64,000 nt of DNA from JBBRYW01 sp038253945 (GCA_038253945.1 JBBSGR010000002.1:62001-126000), one strand, 5' to 3'. Positions 26,423 to 34,439 are shown, counted from the first letter of the stretch. Numbers and translations are program-made. The notes: generated by a model from the sequence alone, not told the origin.

Positions 26423-26605
26423 ATGTGCTTCTCGCTGTTCTATGTCACGCTTCGTGCTCTGTTCGGCCTGCTCGCCCGTAGTCGCTGGGGCCCGGATGCC
26501 AAGGACGTGGAATTGCTTGTTCTGCGTCACGAACTCGACGTGTTGCGCCGTCAGGTTGGGCGGCCGAAACTTCGGTGTGCTGATCGCGCTCTGCTCAGGC
26601 TACCG
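26423..26605 (+). pseudogene. 5' fragment of a DDE transposase (IS481/IS3-like)
   Basis: Reads YVTLRALFGLLARSRWGPD, VELLVLRHELDVLRRQVGRP and KLRCADRALL. That is the conserved N-terminal helix-turn-helix start of a widespread actinobacterial integrase-core transposase. The sequence breaks off after about 60 codons and joins unrelated DNA. Confidence 0.65.
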
Positions 26606-26694
26606 AAGGTCTCGTTCAGCCCCTCCACCCGGTCGTTGACCGCGCGGAAGAGAGCCTCGTTCTTGGCGATCCGCGTCATGCGCTCCTCGTCCAT
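26603..26694 (-). pseudogene. 5' fragment of a small conserved actinobacterial protein
   Basis: From ATG 26694 the minus strand reads MDEERMTRIAKNEALFRAVN then DRVEGLNETFG, a common actinobacterial protein start as I know it (RIAKNExxFRxVNExI). It is cut off by the transposase fragment. From 26695 to 26999 I see no gene. Confidence 0.4.
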
Positions 26695-26999
26695 TCGTCC
26701 GTCTCCTTGTGGCCGTCCCGGAAAGTACTACGTCAGCAGCTTCCGCCGGTCAACGGCGGGCTCGCAGTTCGCGGGATGGACGGGGGACCATGCGCGCACA
26801 CCAAGCTGAATCCGTGTGTGTTCACAGTCACAGGACGAGTCGACATCAGTGCGGCATTTAGCGGGGTTCCCGGATAACGCCGCGCCGTGCGGTTTCAGAT
26901 GGCGGCACTGCGGCGTGCAAACGGCCGCAATGCGGGCCTCACAAGGCACTTGAACGAGCCGCCTGTAGTGACATTGCGTCACTTGACACCCAGCTGGGT

Positions 27000-27016
27000 G
27001 GTCAAGATTTGGTCAA
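27000..27016 (+). repeat. GGTCAA-GATTT-GGTCAA repeat near attR
   Basis: Identical to 16744-16760. It lies 108 bases before the right-hand tRNA-derived repeat. Confidence 0.4.
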
Positions 27017-27123
27017 ATCGCGGTGGCGAGCGGGTGCGAACGGTGCGAAGCGCTGAGCGCGCAACCCGCTTGGGAGCGGCAGATGGCGACTAACGGCGAA
27101 AGGTGGCGAACGGGTTCGCCTAA

Positions 27124-27168
<45 letters not shown>

Positions 27169-27171
27169 AGG

Positions 27172-27201
27172 AAAGGCCTGCAAGAGCGGGCCTTTCGTTT
27201 T
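27172..27201 (+). terminator. terminator after attR
   Basis: AAAGGCCTGC / GCGGGCCTTT stem (one G-U pair) with an AAGA loop, followed by CGTTTT. It is a near copy of the terminator after the intact tRNA-Ala. It was probably the original tRNA terminator before island insertion. Confidence 0.75.
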
Positions 27202-27237
27202 CTCGTGAGAAAACGAAATCGGGCCAAAACGGCCCGT

Positions 27238-27254
27238 GGTCAAGATCTGGTCAA
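27238..27254 (+). repeat. third GGTCAA-pair repeat, outside attR
   Basis: GGTCAA-GATCT-GGTCAA. The 85 bases after attR resemble the 85 bases after the intact tRNA, including this element, so the flank itself is duplicated. Confidence 0.4.
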
Positions 27255-27350
27255 AAAGCCGCGACAGCCGGCCTCCGATCGCTTGGCCGCACGTCCCCAC
27301 TCCCAGCGCTGGTCATGCTGCCGTGGAAGTACCTGGTGGTCAACTCCGGC

Positions 27351-27437
27351 CTAGTGATTGCCTTCCCACACTTGCTCCGGCGTCGCCCGGATGAACAGGC
27401 AGTAGTCGTGTGTCGTCTCCGCGGTGATCGCCGTCAT
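27351..27437 (-). pseudogene. 5' fragment of an SRPBCC/AHSA1-type protein
   Basis: A ribosome-binding site (GAGGAGGACAGGG) precedes ATG 27437 and 28 codons reading MTAITAETTHDYCLFIRATP then EQVWEGNH and a stop. The YxxFIRATPEQVWEAI pattern is the start of START-like SRPBCC proteins. The remainder is lost. Apart from this fragment, bases 27202-27591 hold nothing recognisable. Confidence 0.5.
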
Positions 27438-27591
27438 CCCTGTCCTCCTCGATTGTCAGCTTGTGTTGTGAGCGGCGAGCGTTGGCCGTCGGCTCATGCG
27501 CTCGGCGGAGCTCGTGCGCCGCTGTTCAACGTCACGGGAAGCGGCGAGCTGCCGGCGGCGGACCCGGCCTGTGGAACGCTCCACGGGGGTA

Positions 27592-28050
27592 CTACGGCTT
27601 CCGCTCGCGCATGCCCTTGACCGCCGCGGAGATCGCCTCGGTGTCGAGCACGTCGGCCATGATGCCGATCTGCTCTTCCCAGACGTCTTCGTCGATCAGG
27701 CTGCGGAACTCTTCCTCGAGCGCGTGATACACGGAGAGACCCAACTGGGCCTCGGCCAATACACCTGCATAGGCTGGATCGCCGAGCACAACGGTCTCGG
27801 CGGCGATCTCTGCGCTCTCGTCATCCGGAGCTCCCAGGATCACGAGCAGATGCTCGGTCCCGTGCTCGTCAGCGAGGCGCTTGATCGCTTCCTGGCTATT
27901 GAGGTCCATGGCCCCCGAGGCAGTTCAGACGAAGCATTCCGTCGACGCGTAGGCGACATTTCCGCCGGCGCTCTTGACGCACGCGGCGATCGCGGGACCC
28001 GCGATCCCGTCGCGCTCACCGAGGACGATGACCTGCTTGCTCTCGAACAC
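27592..28050 (-). CDS. grdA: glycine/sarcosine/betaine reductase selenoprotein A (in-frame UGA = Sec42)
   Basis: Read through the TGA at 27925-27927 as selenocysteine, this is a 152-residue GrdA, the usual family length. The N-terminus is FESKQVIVLGERDGIAGPAI. The redox-active site is ECFV-U-TASGAMDL at residues 38-50, the known CxxU motif. The C-terminal half (ETVVLGDPAYAGVLAEAQLG, LSVYHALEEEF) is highly family-like. GrdA receives the carboxymethyl group from component B as a selenoether and hands it to component C; thioredoxin then reduces it. The start is GTG at 28050 with a strong site (AGGAGGTGAG) inside the end of the thioredoxin gene. A UGA-as-stop caller would report only a 105-residue fragment starting at Met48 (27909). 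Confidence 0.95.
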
Positions 28051-28056
28051 GGGGTG

Positions 28057-28398
28057 CTAACTCACCTCCTCTTTCATCTCGTCGAGGCTCTTGTTGAGCC
28101 ACGTGTTGAGCTCCGGCGGGGTGATCGTCGATTTCGACAACCGCGCCACCTCCTGCCCGTCGTGCATGAGCAGGAACGTCGGCAGCGCGTGTACCTGGAG
28201 GCGGATGCAGACCCGGCGGGCCTTGGGCGCTTCGAGCTTGACGACCGTCAGGTCATCGTGGGCCTCGGCCAGCTTCTCGACGTGGGGCATCAGCGCCAGG
28301 CACGGCCGGCACTCCGGTCCCCATACGTCGACAAGCGTCGTCCCGCTCGCGACGAGCTCGTCGAAGTTCTCGCGCGTGACTTCGCTCAGTGCTCCCAT
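28057..28398 (-). CDS. trxA: thioredoxin of the grd operon
   Basis: A 113-residue thioredoxin fold with the active site WGPECRPCLALMPHVEKLAE (CxxC, here C-R-P-C instead of CGPC) and the cis-proline strand VHALPTFLLMHDGQEVARL. It lies between grdC and grdA with gaps of 4 and 6 bases, so it is co-transcribed with them. In glycine reductase operons such a thioredoxin re-reduces GrdA after each turnover. The unusual Arg in the active site and an extra cysteine (RRVCIRL) may tune it for this partner, which is an inference. No thioredoxin reductase gene is in the window. Confidence 0.9.
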   Translation of the reverse strand: MGALSEVTRENFDELVASGTTLVDVWGPECRPCLALMPHVEKLAEAHDDLTVVKLEAPKARRVCIRLQVHALPTFLLMHDGQEVARLSKSTITPPELNTWLNKSLDEMKEEVS

Positions 28399-28402
28399 CC
28401 GC

Positions 28403-29839
28403 TCATCCTCCCACTTCTCCGTTGGACTCGAGCATCACGCTCATGCCGTCGGACTGCTCGGACATCCGCCCCAGAAACAGGCTGCCCTTCGCAAGCAGCT
28501 GTACCCGCCGCGCGCCGCCATCCACCAGCCGGGCGCGCGCGTGCGGGACGTAGCAGAGCGCCGAGGCGATATGCCCCTGCGTCGGAGCGAAGCCGGGCAT
28601 CCCGCGCTGCTCGACGAACTCGCCCATGTCCTCCCGGGCCAGCTCCCCCCGGCGCATTGCGAGGGCGGCGATCGTCTTGTAGTTGCGCTCGGGGACGTTG
28701 CCCGAGCCCTGTGGCTCGGTGAGCTCGGGGTTGTGCAGCTCGGTGGCATAGTCGTCGACATCGAGCATCCCCAGACCGAGACGGTCGAGGGGAGCGCACA
28801 CGAGCGCCTCCATGATCTTCGGGTTCGACGACCCGGCGGCCACCGTGTGCCGCCCCACGGAGTCCAGCCGCGCGCGCGGCGACCGGCCGTCGTCGGCTTC
28901 CACAAGCAGCGCGCAGGCGCCGAGCACGTCCTCGAGCACCGGCATGCCGTGCTTGAGGTGGCCCTGGAACTTCATCCCCACCTTCGGCAGCGAGCCGCCC
29001 GCGACCACCGCGACGCGTTGAAAGACCCCGGCGGCGACGAGGCTGCTCGCGATGACCAGCGCGGGGATCGGGGCTGCGCAGAAGTTCTTGACGTCGCAGC
29101 CCGAGGCGTCGCTGCAGCCCGCCGCCGCCGCGACCGCCTTGGCGAGGTTGCCGCCGCCGCGCTGGTAGCGGTCGCCGATCGCTTCCTCGCCGGAGCCGAT
29201 GACGTAGTCGATCGAGGCCGGGTCGATGCCGTTGTCGGCGAGCAGGTGTAGGAGCGCCAGCGTGGCGCTCGCCTTCCCCGCAAGATTCTCGAGCACCACC
29301 GCTGCGGTCAGCGCTTGATCGCTCTGGTTGGCGCGACGCATGGCCCCGGCGAGGCGATCGGCGGCCAGGTGCAGGCTCAGCGCGCCCGGCTCGGCCGCCA
29401 CCGCTTCGGCGTCGCTGCCGGCGGCGGCGACCTTCTCGAGGTCGAAGCGCTCGGCGAGCGGATGGCGGGCGAGCTGCGCGGCGATCACGCCGGCCTCCTG
29501 TGTGCCGAGCCTGACGAGGCCGAAGTCGTCGACCGCTGCCAGCAGCCCGAGGAACTCGTCCTCGGGCATGAGCTCGCCGACGCCGGCGAAGCGACCCTCG
29601 CCGTTGGGGGCGGCGCCCACCCACGGTCGCTGTGGCAGTTCGCGCGGGTGGAGGGCGCCGAGGAACGCCTGATGGGGCCCGTAGGCCACCGCCTGCTCGA
29701 AGGTCCGCAGCGAGCCGAGGAACTGCGCCTCGAGCTCGGGGTTGCGCGCGCGCTCGCGCGACGGCTTGGAACCGTGGCGGGCGAGGCCAGGGACGTGGGC
29801 GAGCGCCGCGCTCGTGGCCGAGATCACCGGGGTGGGCAT
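28403..29839 (-). CDS. grdC: glycine/sarcosine/betaine reductase component C, beta subunit
   Basis: A 478-residue thiolase/FabH-like protein. Distinctive segments are the first 15 codons (PVISATSAALAHVPG), TAAVVLENLAGKASATLALL, SIDYVIGSGEEAIGDRYQRG, the cysteine region CSDASGCDVKNFCAAPIPAL, and the C-terminal TQGHIASALCYVPHARARL and GSLFLGRMSEQSDGMSVMLE, which I recognise from GrdC. Component C converts the selenium-bound acetyl unit on GrdA to acetyl phosphate. In clostridia this needs a second subunit, GrdD, which I do not see here. ATG at 29839 begins 7 bases after the grdB stop; a longer upstream extension overlapping grdB looks non-coding. Confidence 0.92.
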   Translation of the reverse strand: MPTPVISATSAALAHVPGLARHGSKPSRERARNPELEAQFLGSLRTFEQAVAYGPHQAFLGALHPRELPQRPWVGAAPNGEGRFAGVGELMPEDEFLGLLAAVDDFGLVRLGTQEAGVIAAQLARHPLAERFDLEKVAAAGSDAEAVAAEPGALSLHLAADRLAGAMRRANQSDQALTAAVVLENLAGKASATLALLHLLADNGIDPASIDYVIGSGEEAIGDRYQRGGGNLAKAVAAAAGCSDASGCDVKNFCAAPIPALVIASSLVAAGVFQRVAVVAGGSLPKVGMKFQGHLKHGMPVLEDVLGACALLVEADDGRSPRARLDSVGRHTVAAGSSNPKIMEALVCAPLDRLGLGMLDVDDYATELHNPELTEPQGSGNVPERNYKTIAALAMRRGELAREDMGEFVEQRGMPGFAPTQGHIASALCYVPHARARLVDGGARRVQLLAKGSLFLGRMSEQSDGMSVMLESNGEVGG

Positions 29840-29846
29840 ATGCCGC

Positions 29847-31145
29847 CTATTGAACCGGATCGCCGTCGAAGACCGTCGGCGCGCTGACCGGCGTGGCGAC
29901 GGCGTGCAGCGCCCGTTCGAGCAGCTGCCGGCGCCAGGCACGCTCCTGCGCGGGAGCGAGCTCCGGGTCTCCCGTCGGGAAGGGGATGCCGCGCGTGGGC
30001 ACGATCCGCGGCGCGCCGACGCGCCTCGCGATCGAGACGAGATTGCACAGCAGCGCGGTGGGGATCCCGGCGCGCTCGAGTTCCTTCGTCAGCGTTGACC
30101 CGCAACGCGTGCCGGTTCCTCAGGTGGCGGTCAGGATCACCGCTTGGATGTTCGCCTGGCGCAACTCGGCGGCCCACTCCATTCCGAATCGGCGCGCGTC
30201 GGCGACCGTGGTGCCGTTGCCGGTCGTCCCCAGGTACTCGCCGTGCAGGCGTCCGATCGCGCCCTCCCGCTCCAGCTCGCGGGCGACGTCGAGCGGCAGG
30301 ATGCGGTTGGGATCGGCGTTGACCCACTGGGTGGAGAAGCCACCGTGCACCGACTCGAAGCTTCCCGCCTCGGCCGAGTCGAGGCCGTCGATGGAGTGGC
30401 GCACCCACTTCGACGCGCGCGCGGACTCCAGCCGGTCGGGGTTGCCGGCGGGCACGAAGCCGCCCTCGGTCACGAGCGCGATCAGCGCCTCGGCGGCGTC
30501 GGCGATCGGCGCGGCGGGCGTCACCTGGTCGAAGTCGGGAAGCGGGATCTCGGTGGCGTCCCGGTCGCCGCCGAGCCGCGCGAGCACGAGGGCGACCGCG
30601 CGCTCGGCCGCGTTGTGCTGCGCCCGGCGGTTGGTCCGCGCGACGGGACCGATGCGGCCGTCCTGCGCGGTGAGCTCCTCGCCGGCGGCGAGCTTTCGTG
30701 TTGCTGCCGCTAAGCGCTCCAGCGAGTCCTTCATCTGGCGCGCGGTGAGCCCGCTTTCGACGACCGTCGTGCCGGCGGCCTCGCCGAGGCCGGGGTTGTC
30801 GGGATGCATGGCGGCCAGCGCGGGCAGCCCCGCCTCGGAGGCCGCCGCTGCGATCCGCGCGCACGCCATGCCGTAGCGCCCGCTCGTGAAAGCGGGACCG
30901 GCGACCACCATCTCGGCCCCGCGCTCGCGAGCGTGTGCGACGAGTTCGGCGGCGAACTCGGGGTGGCCCGCGGCGTAGTCGTCGCCGCAGATCGCCGTGG
31001 CGATGATCTCGTGCTCGTCGCCTAGCACGGCGGCCAGGCGCCGGCCGGGTCCGAGGGCCCCGTCGCGCAGCTCCGGCCCCGTGCCCGCGGAGTCCTCGCC
31101 GCCGATGCCGGCGAAGAACTGGTTGACGTAGTGGACGATGCGCAT
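29847..31145 (-). CDS. grdB: glycine/sarcosine/betaine reductase selenoprotein B (in-frame UGA = Sec342)
   Basis: Read through TGA at 30120-30122, this encodes a 432-residue GrdB-family protein (GrdB/F/H, for glycine, sarcosine or betaine). The N-terminus RIVHYVNQFFAGIGGEDSAG and the segment HARERGAEMVVAGPAFTSGR are hallmarks. The Sec site reads ILTAT-U-GTGTRCGSTLTKE, close to the family UGTCTRCG. The remaining 90 residues (IPTALLCNLVSIARRVGA, PRIVPTRGIPFPTGDPEL) are also typical and confirm readthrough. GrdB activates the substrate amine with GrdE/G and transfers the acyl carbon to GrdA. ATG 31145 has GGAGGAAC upstream. The order is grdE/G, grdB, grdC, trxA, grdA. Sequence alone does not decide the substrate. 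Confidence 0.95.
30092..30108 (-). promoter_or_regulatory. candidate bacterial SECIS hairpin in grdB
   Basis: In the mRNA, 11 bases after the UGA, 17 nt form a perfect stem GCGUUG/CAACGC with loop CGGGU. The 17-nt length, 11-nt spacing and a GGU in the apical loop all match the minimal E. coli fdhF SECIS as I recall it, and the words GUUGC(A/G)GGUC are shared with one base offset. It would recruit SelB at this UGA. Confidence 0.6.
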
Positions 31146-31164
31146 CAGTGGTTCCTCCGGAGCA

Positions 31165-32421
31165 CTAAGCGGTCTCCGCGCACGTGAGCCGACCCCAGCC
31201 CAGCGTGCTCTGCGCGCAGTAGATCACGGCGACCGGCAGCTCGAGCTCGTCGGTGGACGGCTGGTCGAGCAGGGCGACGCGCTCGCGGCCGTGGGCGCGA
31301 TCGACCGCGGGCAGCGTCATGCGCTCGTCGTAGTTTCCGGTGCTGACCATCGCCGTGGCCTTGGTGGGCGGGACTACGAGCGGCGGGCCCGTTCCGTCGC
31401 GCCCCGCCATCTCGGCCAGGATGCCGACGGCGGTGATCCCCTCCTCCTCGAGCCGGTCCATCTTCAGCGTGACGTCGGCGTCGGCGTTGCCGCCGCCCTC
31501 CTTGGACAGGATCGCCGCGTCGACTCCCAGGCTCGCGCAGAGTCGGGCGGCGTGCGCCGAGACGAGCTCCTTGTTCGCCTGGTCGGCGGGCTCGGGGCAC
31601 AGCACGAGCGCCGCCAGCTCCAGCTCGTCGTTCGCTCGTAGCGCAACGACGACGGGGTGTGTCTGGTGCAGGATGGTCGGGTTCTTTAGCGCGGGATGGC
31701 CGTACTGGCCGCTGACCACCGCCCCGTCGTCGAGCTCTCCGGGCGTGATGACGGTCGGCAGGCCGCCCGACAGGCTGCGGCCGTAGACGAAGACGTCCTT
31801 GAACTTCCCCTGGGTCTGCAGGTTGGTGACGACCGCGACGCGTGGTTTGCCGCCGGCGGTCGACCCCGGCTCGGCGTACGTCTCGATGTTGTCGGGCGCG
31901 GCGTCCAGCGCCGCCTCGGCGAGGTGGGCCGCGAGCTTGACGAGCCCACGCCGCAGCGCGGCGTCGACGTCCTCCCAGGGCGCGTCGTCGGCGGGGGTGA
32001 ACTCGACGACGAGGTTGTGTGTCGCTGCGAGCGGCGACAGCGGTGCGGCCGGCCCCGACATGTCGATGATCGCCTCCTGGGCGCGGGGAAGGTAGCCGGC
32101 GGCCAGCACGGCGGCGCCGCGCAGCACGTGGGTCTCGCCGCGCCCGACGGGCATCGCAGGGCCGAGTAGCCCTGGGAAGACGCCGCCCCCGCCGGGACCC
32201 TTGGAGCAGGGCTGAACGGCGTCCAGTACGCCGACGATCCGCACGGAGTCGCCGGGCGAGGCGCAGGCCAGCCGGACCTCGGCGATCGCGGAGTCGCCGA
32301 GCAGGTCGCGCACGCTCTCCTCGCCGACGGTGAGGCACCCCGCGGAGTAGCTCGTGCGCTCGCCCAGTTCGAGCTCACGCACCTCGTGGACCATCCGCGT
32401 CAGTCCTGCGTCCTGGTTCAC
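31165..32421 (-). CDS. glycine/sarcosine/betaine reductase component B, proprotein subunit (GrdE/G/I type)
   Basis: A 418-residue protein, the length of the component B alpha/beta proprotein. Recognisable parts are LTVGEESVRDLLGDSAIAEV and VRIVGVLDAVQPCSKGPGGG in the N-terminal half, and ILSKEGGGNADADVTLKMDR in the C-terminal half. The N-terminal segment HEVRELELGERTSYSAGCL is also family-like. In clostridia the precursor self-cleaves at a cysteine near residue 242 to give a pyruvoyl group that binds the substrate amine. Here that region reads GHPALKNPTILHQTHPVV with no cysteine, so the mechanism may differ or my alignment may be off. GTG 32421 has GAAGGAGCAGGG upstream. First gene of the grd operon. 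Confidence 0.88.
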   Translation of the reverse strand: MNQDAGLTRMVHEVRELELGERTSYSAGCLTVGEESVRDLLGDSAIAEVRLACASPGDSVRIVGVLDAVQPCSKGPGGGGVFPGLLGPAMPVGRGETHVLRGAAVLAAGYLPRAQEAIIDMSGPAAPLSPLAATHNLVVEFTPADDAPWEDVDAALRRGLVKLAAHLAEAALDAAPDNIETYAEPGSTAGGKPRVAVVTNLQTQGKFKDVFVYGRSLSGGLPTVITPGELDDGAVVSGQYGHPALKNPTILHQTHPVVVALRANDELELAALVLCPEPADQANKELVSAHAARLCASLGVDAAILSKEGGGNADADVTLKMDRLEEEGITAVGILAEMAGRDGTGPPLVVPPTKATAMVSTGNYDERMTLPAVDRAHGRERVALLDQPSTDELELPVAVIYCAQSTLGWGRLTCAETA

Positions 32422-32645
32422 CTGCCCTGCTCCTTCCCGCTCGTCGGCGGCAGAGGGTATTGCCGCCTGCGAGGTGCGGCAAGCGCGCGCCGGGGCCGGG
32501 GACGGCGCGGCTTTGAGCGCCGAGCGCTCCCAGCTGGCCGGCGGCGAGCGAGGCCGCTTCTCACAAACTTGAATACTTGCGGACAGAACATGGCCTAGAT
32601 GATCCATACGGTTCCCCCGACACGTCAACCGAGGAAGGTGCAACG
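32422..32645. other. divergent intergenic region upstream of the grd operon
   Basis: About 220 bases between the grd operon start and a plus-strand VOC pseudogene. It must hold the grd promoter. I see no convincing -35/-10 pair or riboswitch, only a GC-rich half next to grd and an A/T-richer stretch (CACAAACTTGAATACTTG) closer to the VOC gene. Confidence 0.4.
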
Positions 32646-33015
32646 ATGAGCGATCAGGATCGGTACATCCCGGGAGTTCCGTGCTGGGTCGACACAACCA
32701 CACCCGATCCGGAAGGCCGCCGTCGCATTCTACGGCGACCTGTTCGGATGGGAGTTCGAGAACGTCATGCCCACGGGTTCGGCTGACAAGTACTACGTCG
32801 CGCGGATCCGCGGCGGCGACGTCGCGGCTGTTGGTTCCACGAGTGAGGTAGCGCCGAGGGCGGTCTGGAACACGTATGTGTGGGTGACTGACGCCGACGA
32901 GACCGCCGCCAGGGTCCGCGCTGCCGGTGGCAGCATCCTCATGGATCCTGGCGACAGCGGCGATGCGGGGCGAATGGCGGTCTTCGCCGACCCGGCCGAC
33001 GCCTCTGCGCATTAG
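32646..33015 (+). pseudogene. VOC-family protein, frameshifted
   Basis: From ATG 32646 the frame reads SDQDRYIPGVPCWVDTTTPD. After a shift near 32710 it continues as AVAFYGDLFGWEFENVMPTG, YYVARIRGGDVAAVGST and AVWNTYVWVTDADETAARVR, then ends early at 33015 (DPADASAH). Complete relatives carry a few dozen more residues and a second VOC half, so the gene is both shifted and cut. Ribosome-binding site: GAGGAAGG. Confidence 0.6.
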
Positions 33016-33240
33016 GGATTGGGGCCACAAGCATGGAGCACTTATGGAGCCAAGCGGGCGCAACCGGTGGCAACTGGTGCCCAGCGCCTACGGGATCAGC
33101 GCGTGCTCGTACCGAACGGTCAGGCGCCACTCGGCAGTGCCGGGGCATCGGCGAACAACCGAATCCGGCTGTGAGTTCCCGCGACCCGCGTCTCGACTCG
33201 GTACGCATGCGCCGCCACCGTCGGTGCGCGACGCTGTCGG

Positions 33241-33400
33241 CATGAGGCGACTCGCGATCGTCGTTCCACTCAAGGAAGGCGCTGGAAGGACGCTGAGCGC
33301 CTCCCTTCCGGAAGTCCGCCGTTCGATCCGGCCGAGGCGAGGTTCACGCGCCATTCGGTCTATCTGACCTCGAATCGCCTGGCTCGCGCAGCAGCGCTGA
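33241..33400 (+). pseudogene. fragment of a small conserved protein
   Basis: ATG 33241 opens RRLAIVVPLKEGAG. In another frame the following bases read GPPFDPAEARFTRHSVYLTS, a phrase pattern (EGPPFDPxxxxFxRHxVYLT) that I know from small actinobacterial proteins. No complete frame exists. The rest of 33016-33545 holds nothing I can support. Confidence 0.3.
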
Positions 33401-33545
33401 CCTCGAGAGCGCGGAGCGGGCCGACACCGAGGAGGAGGCGAAGGCCCGTGACGGGCAGGATCTGCGAACCGGTCACATTTCGCCAAGACGCCGCCCCGGA
33501 CGCGCGTCGTATTATCGGATCCTGTCCGACTGCCAGGGGGACGAG

Positions 33546-33920
33546 ATGCCTACCCAGACCGAGACGCCGAATTTCTTTCCGTTCACGCGCTTCGCCGATG
33601 CCGAGGGCGTCCTTGAATGGTTCTCGCGGGCGTTCGGATTCAAAGAGCGCGTCGTCTACCGCGGCGATGAGGGCAACGTCCACCACGCCGAGATGTCCCT
33701 CGGCCCGGGCATCTTCATGTTCGGTGAGGGCGATCCGTCGGAGCAGGGGGTCTACGTCGCAGTCGAAGACGTGGACGCCCACTATGCGCGGGCGAAGGCG
33801 GCGGGTGCCGAGATCGTGCGGGAGATCGAAGACACGCCGTACGACTCCCGCGAGTACACGGCGCGCGACCCCGAAGGACATTTGTGGAGCTTCGGGACCT
33901 ACCGTCCGGAAGTGACGTGA
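33546..33920 (+). CDS. VOC-superfamily (PhnB-like) protein
   Basis: 124 residues with the PhnB-type pattern: FPFTRFADAEGVLEWFSRAF at the start, HHAEMSLGPGIFMFGE in the middle and YDSREYTARDPEGHLWSFGT at the end. The family includes glyoxalase-like and extradiol-dioxygenase-like metal proteins. The retained His and Glu positions allow a metal site, but a substrate cannot be named. ATG at 33546 lies 7 bases after a GGGGGACG stretch. Stand-alone gene, convergent with the PIN-domain gene downstream. Confidence 0.85.
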   Translation: MPTQTETPNFFPFTRFADAEGVLEWFSRAFGFKERVVYRGDEGNVHHAEMSLGPGIFMFGEGDPSEQGVYVAVEDVDAHYARAKAAGAEIVREIEDTPYDSREYTARDPEGHLWSFGTYRPEVT

Positions 33921-34004
33921 GCGGTCCGAGGCACCACTGAACGTTTCCTGCGAACCGGCGCGGCAGGTCGCGCTCGCTTTGCCCCAGGCGGTCGAGGGCC
34001 GCTT

Positions 34005-34439
34005 TCAAATGAGCCGCGCGGCCGCTTCCGCTGGTGTAAAGACATAGCCGAGCCGAGTCCCCGCTGCGCGGAGGCGCCCGTCGGTGGTGATCAGCTCACA
34101 GCCGAGCAGCTCCGCCAGCGCGCAGTACTCGGCGTCGTACGTCTTCGCCCAGCCGAGCCGCTCGGCGATCTCCCAGGCACGCCGCCGAAGGTCGCCCGGC
34201 CGCCGGGGAGAAATCGGCGCCTCGAGCACGAGCGCACGCGCTTTCTCCGCTTGCGCGGCGTCGATCCGTCCCCGCCATGCGAGTTCGTGGAGGACGGAGA
34301 CGCTCTCCGACCAGAGCAACTCCGGGCCGACGAGGGGCCGCTTCGCGCGCTCGAGCGCCGCCAGCAGCCGGCTCCACGCGCCGCGATCACGGTTCAGAAC
34401 AGCGTCGAGAAGCGCGGAGGCGTCGACGACGACCGTCAG
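34005..34439 (-). CDS. PIN-domain ribonuclease toxin (VapC-like), pair 1
   Basis: A 144-residue PIN domain with the conserved acidic set: VVVDASALLDAVL (first Asp), LWSESVSVLHELA (Glu), KTYDAEYCALAELLGC (Asp) and LITTDGRL (Asp). VapC toxins cleave tRNA or rRNA when the antitoxin is lost. The only plausible start is CTG at 34439, overlapping the antitoxin stop as CTGA, because no ATG/GTG/TTG precedes the catalytic Asp without a long overlap. The antitoxin gene is immediately upstream. Confidence 0.85.
   Translation of the reverse strand: MTVVVDASALLDAVLNRDRGAWSRLLAALERAKRPLVGPELLWSESVSVLHELAWRGRIDAAQAEKARALVLEAPISPRRPGDLRRRAWEIAERLGWAKTYDAEYCALAELLGCELITTDGRLRAAGTRLGYVFTPAEAAARLI

Noticed and set aside
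27592..27909. GrdA as a separate 105-residue gene starting at Met48
   Set aside because: The upstream in-frame sequence, ribosome-binding site and Sec motif show that the true gene begins at GTG 28050 and reads through UGA.
31165..33063. A 632-residue version of the component B proprotein extending far upstream
   Set aside because: The extra 214 residues are low-complexity and overlap the VOC pseudogene on the other strand. GTG 32421 has a good ribosome site and matches family length.
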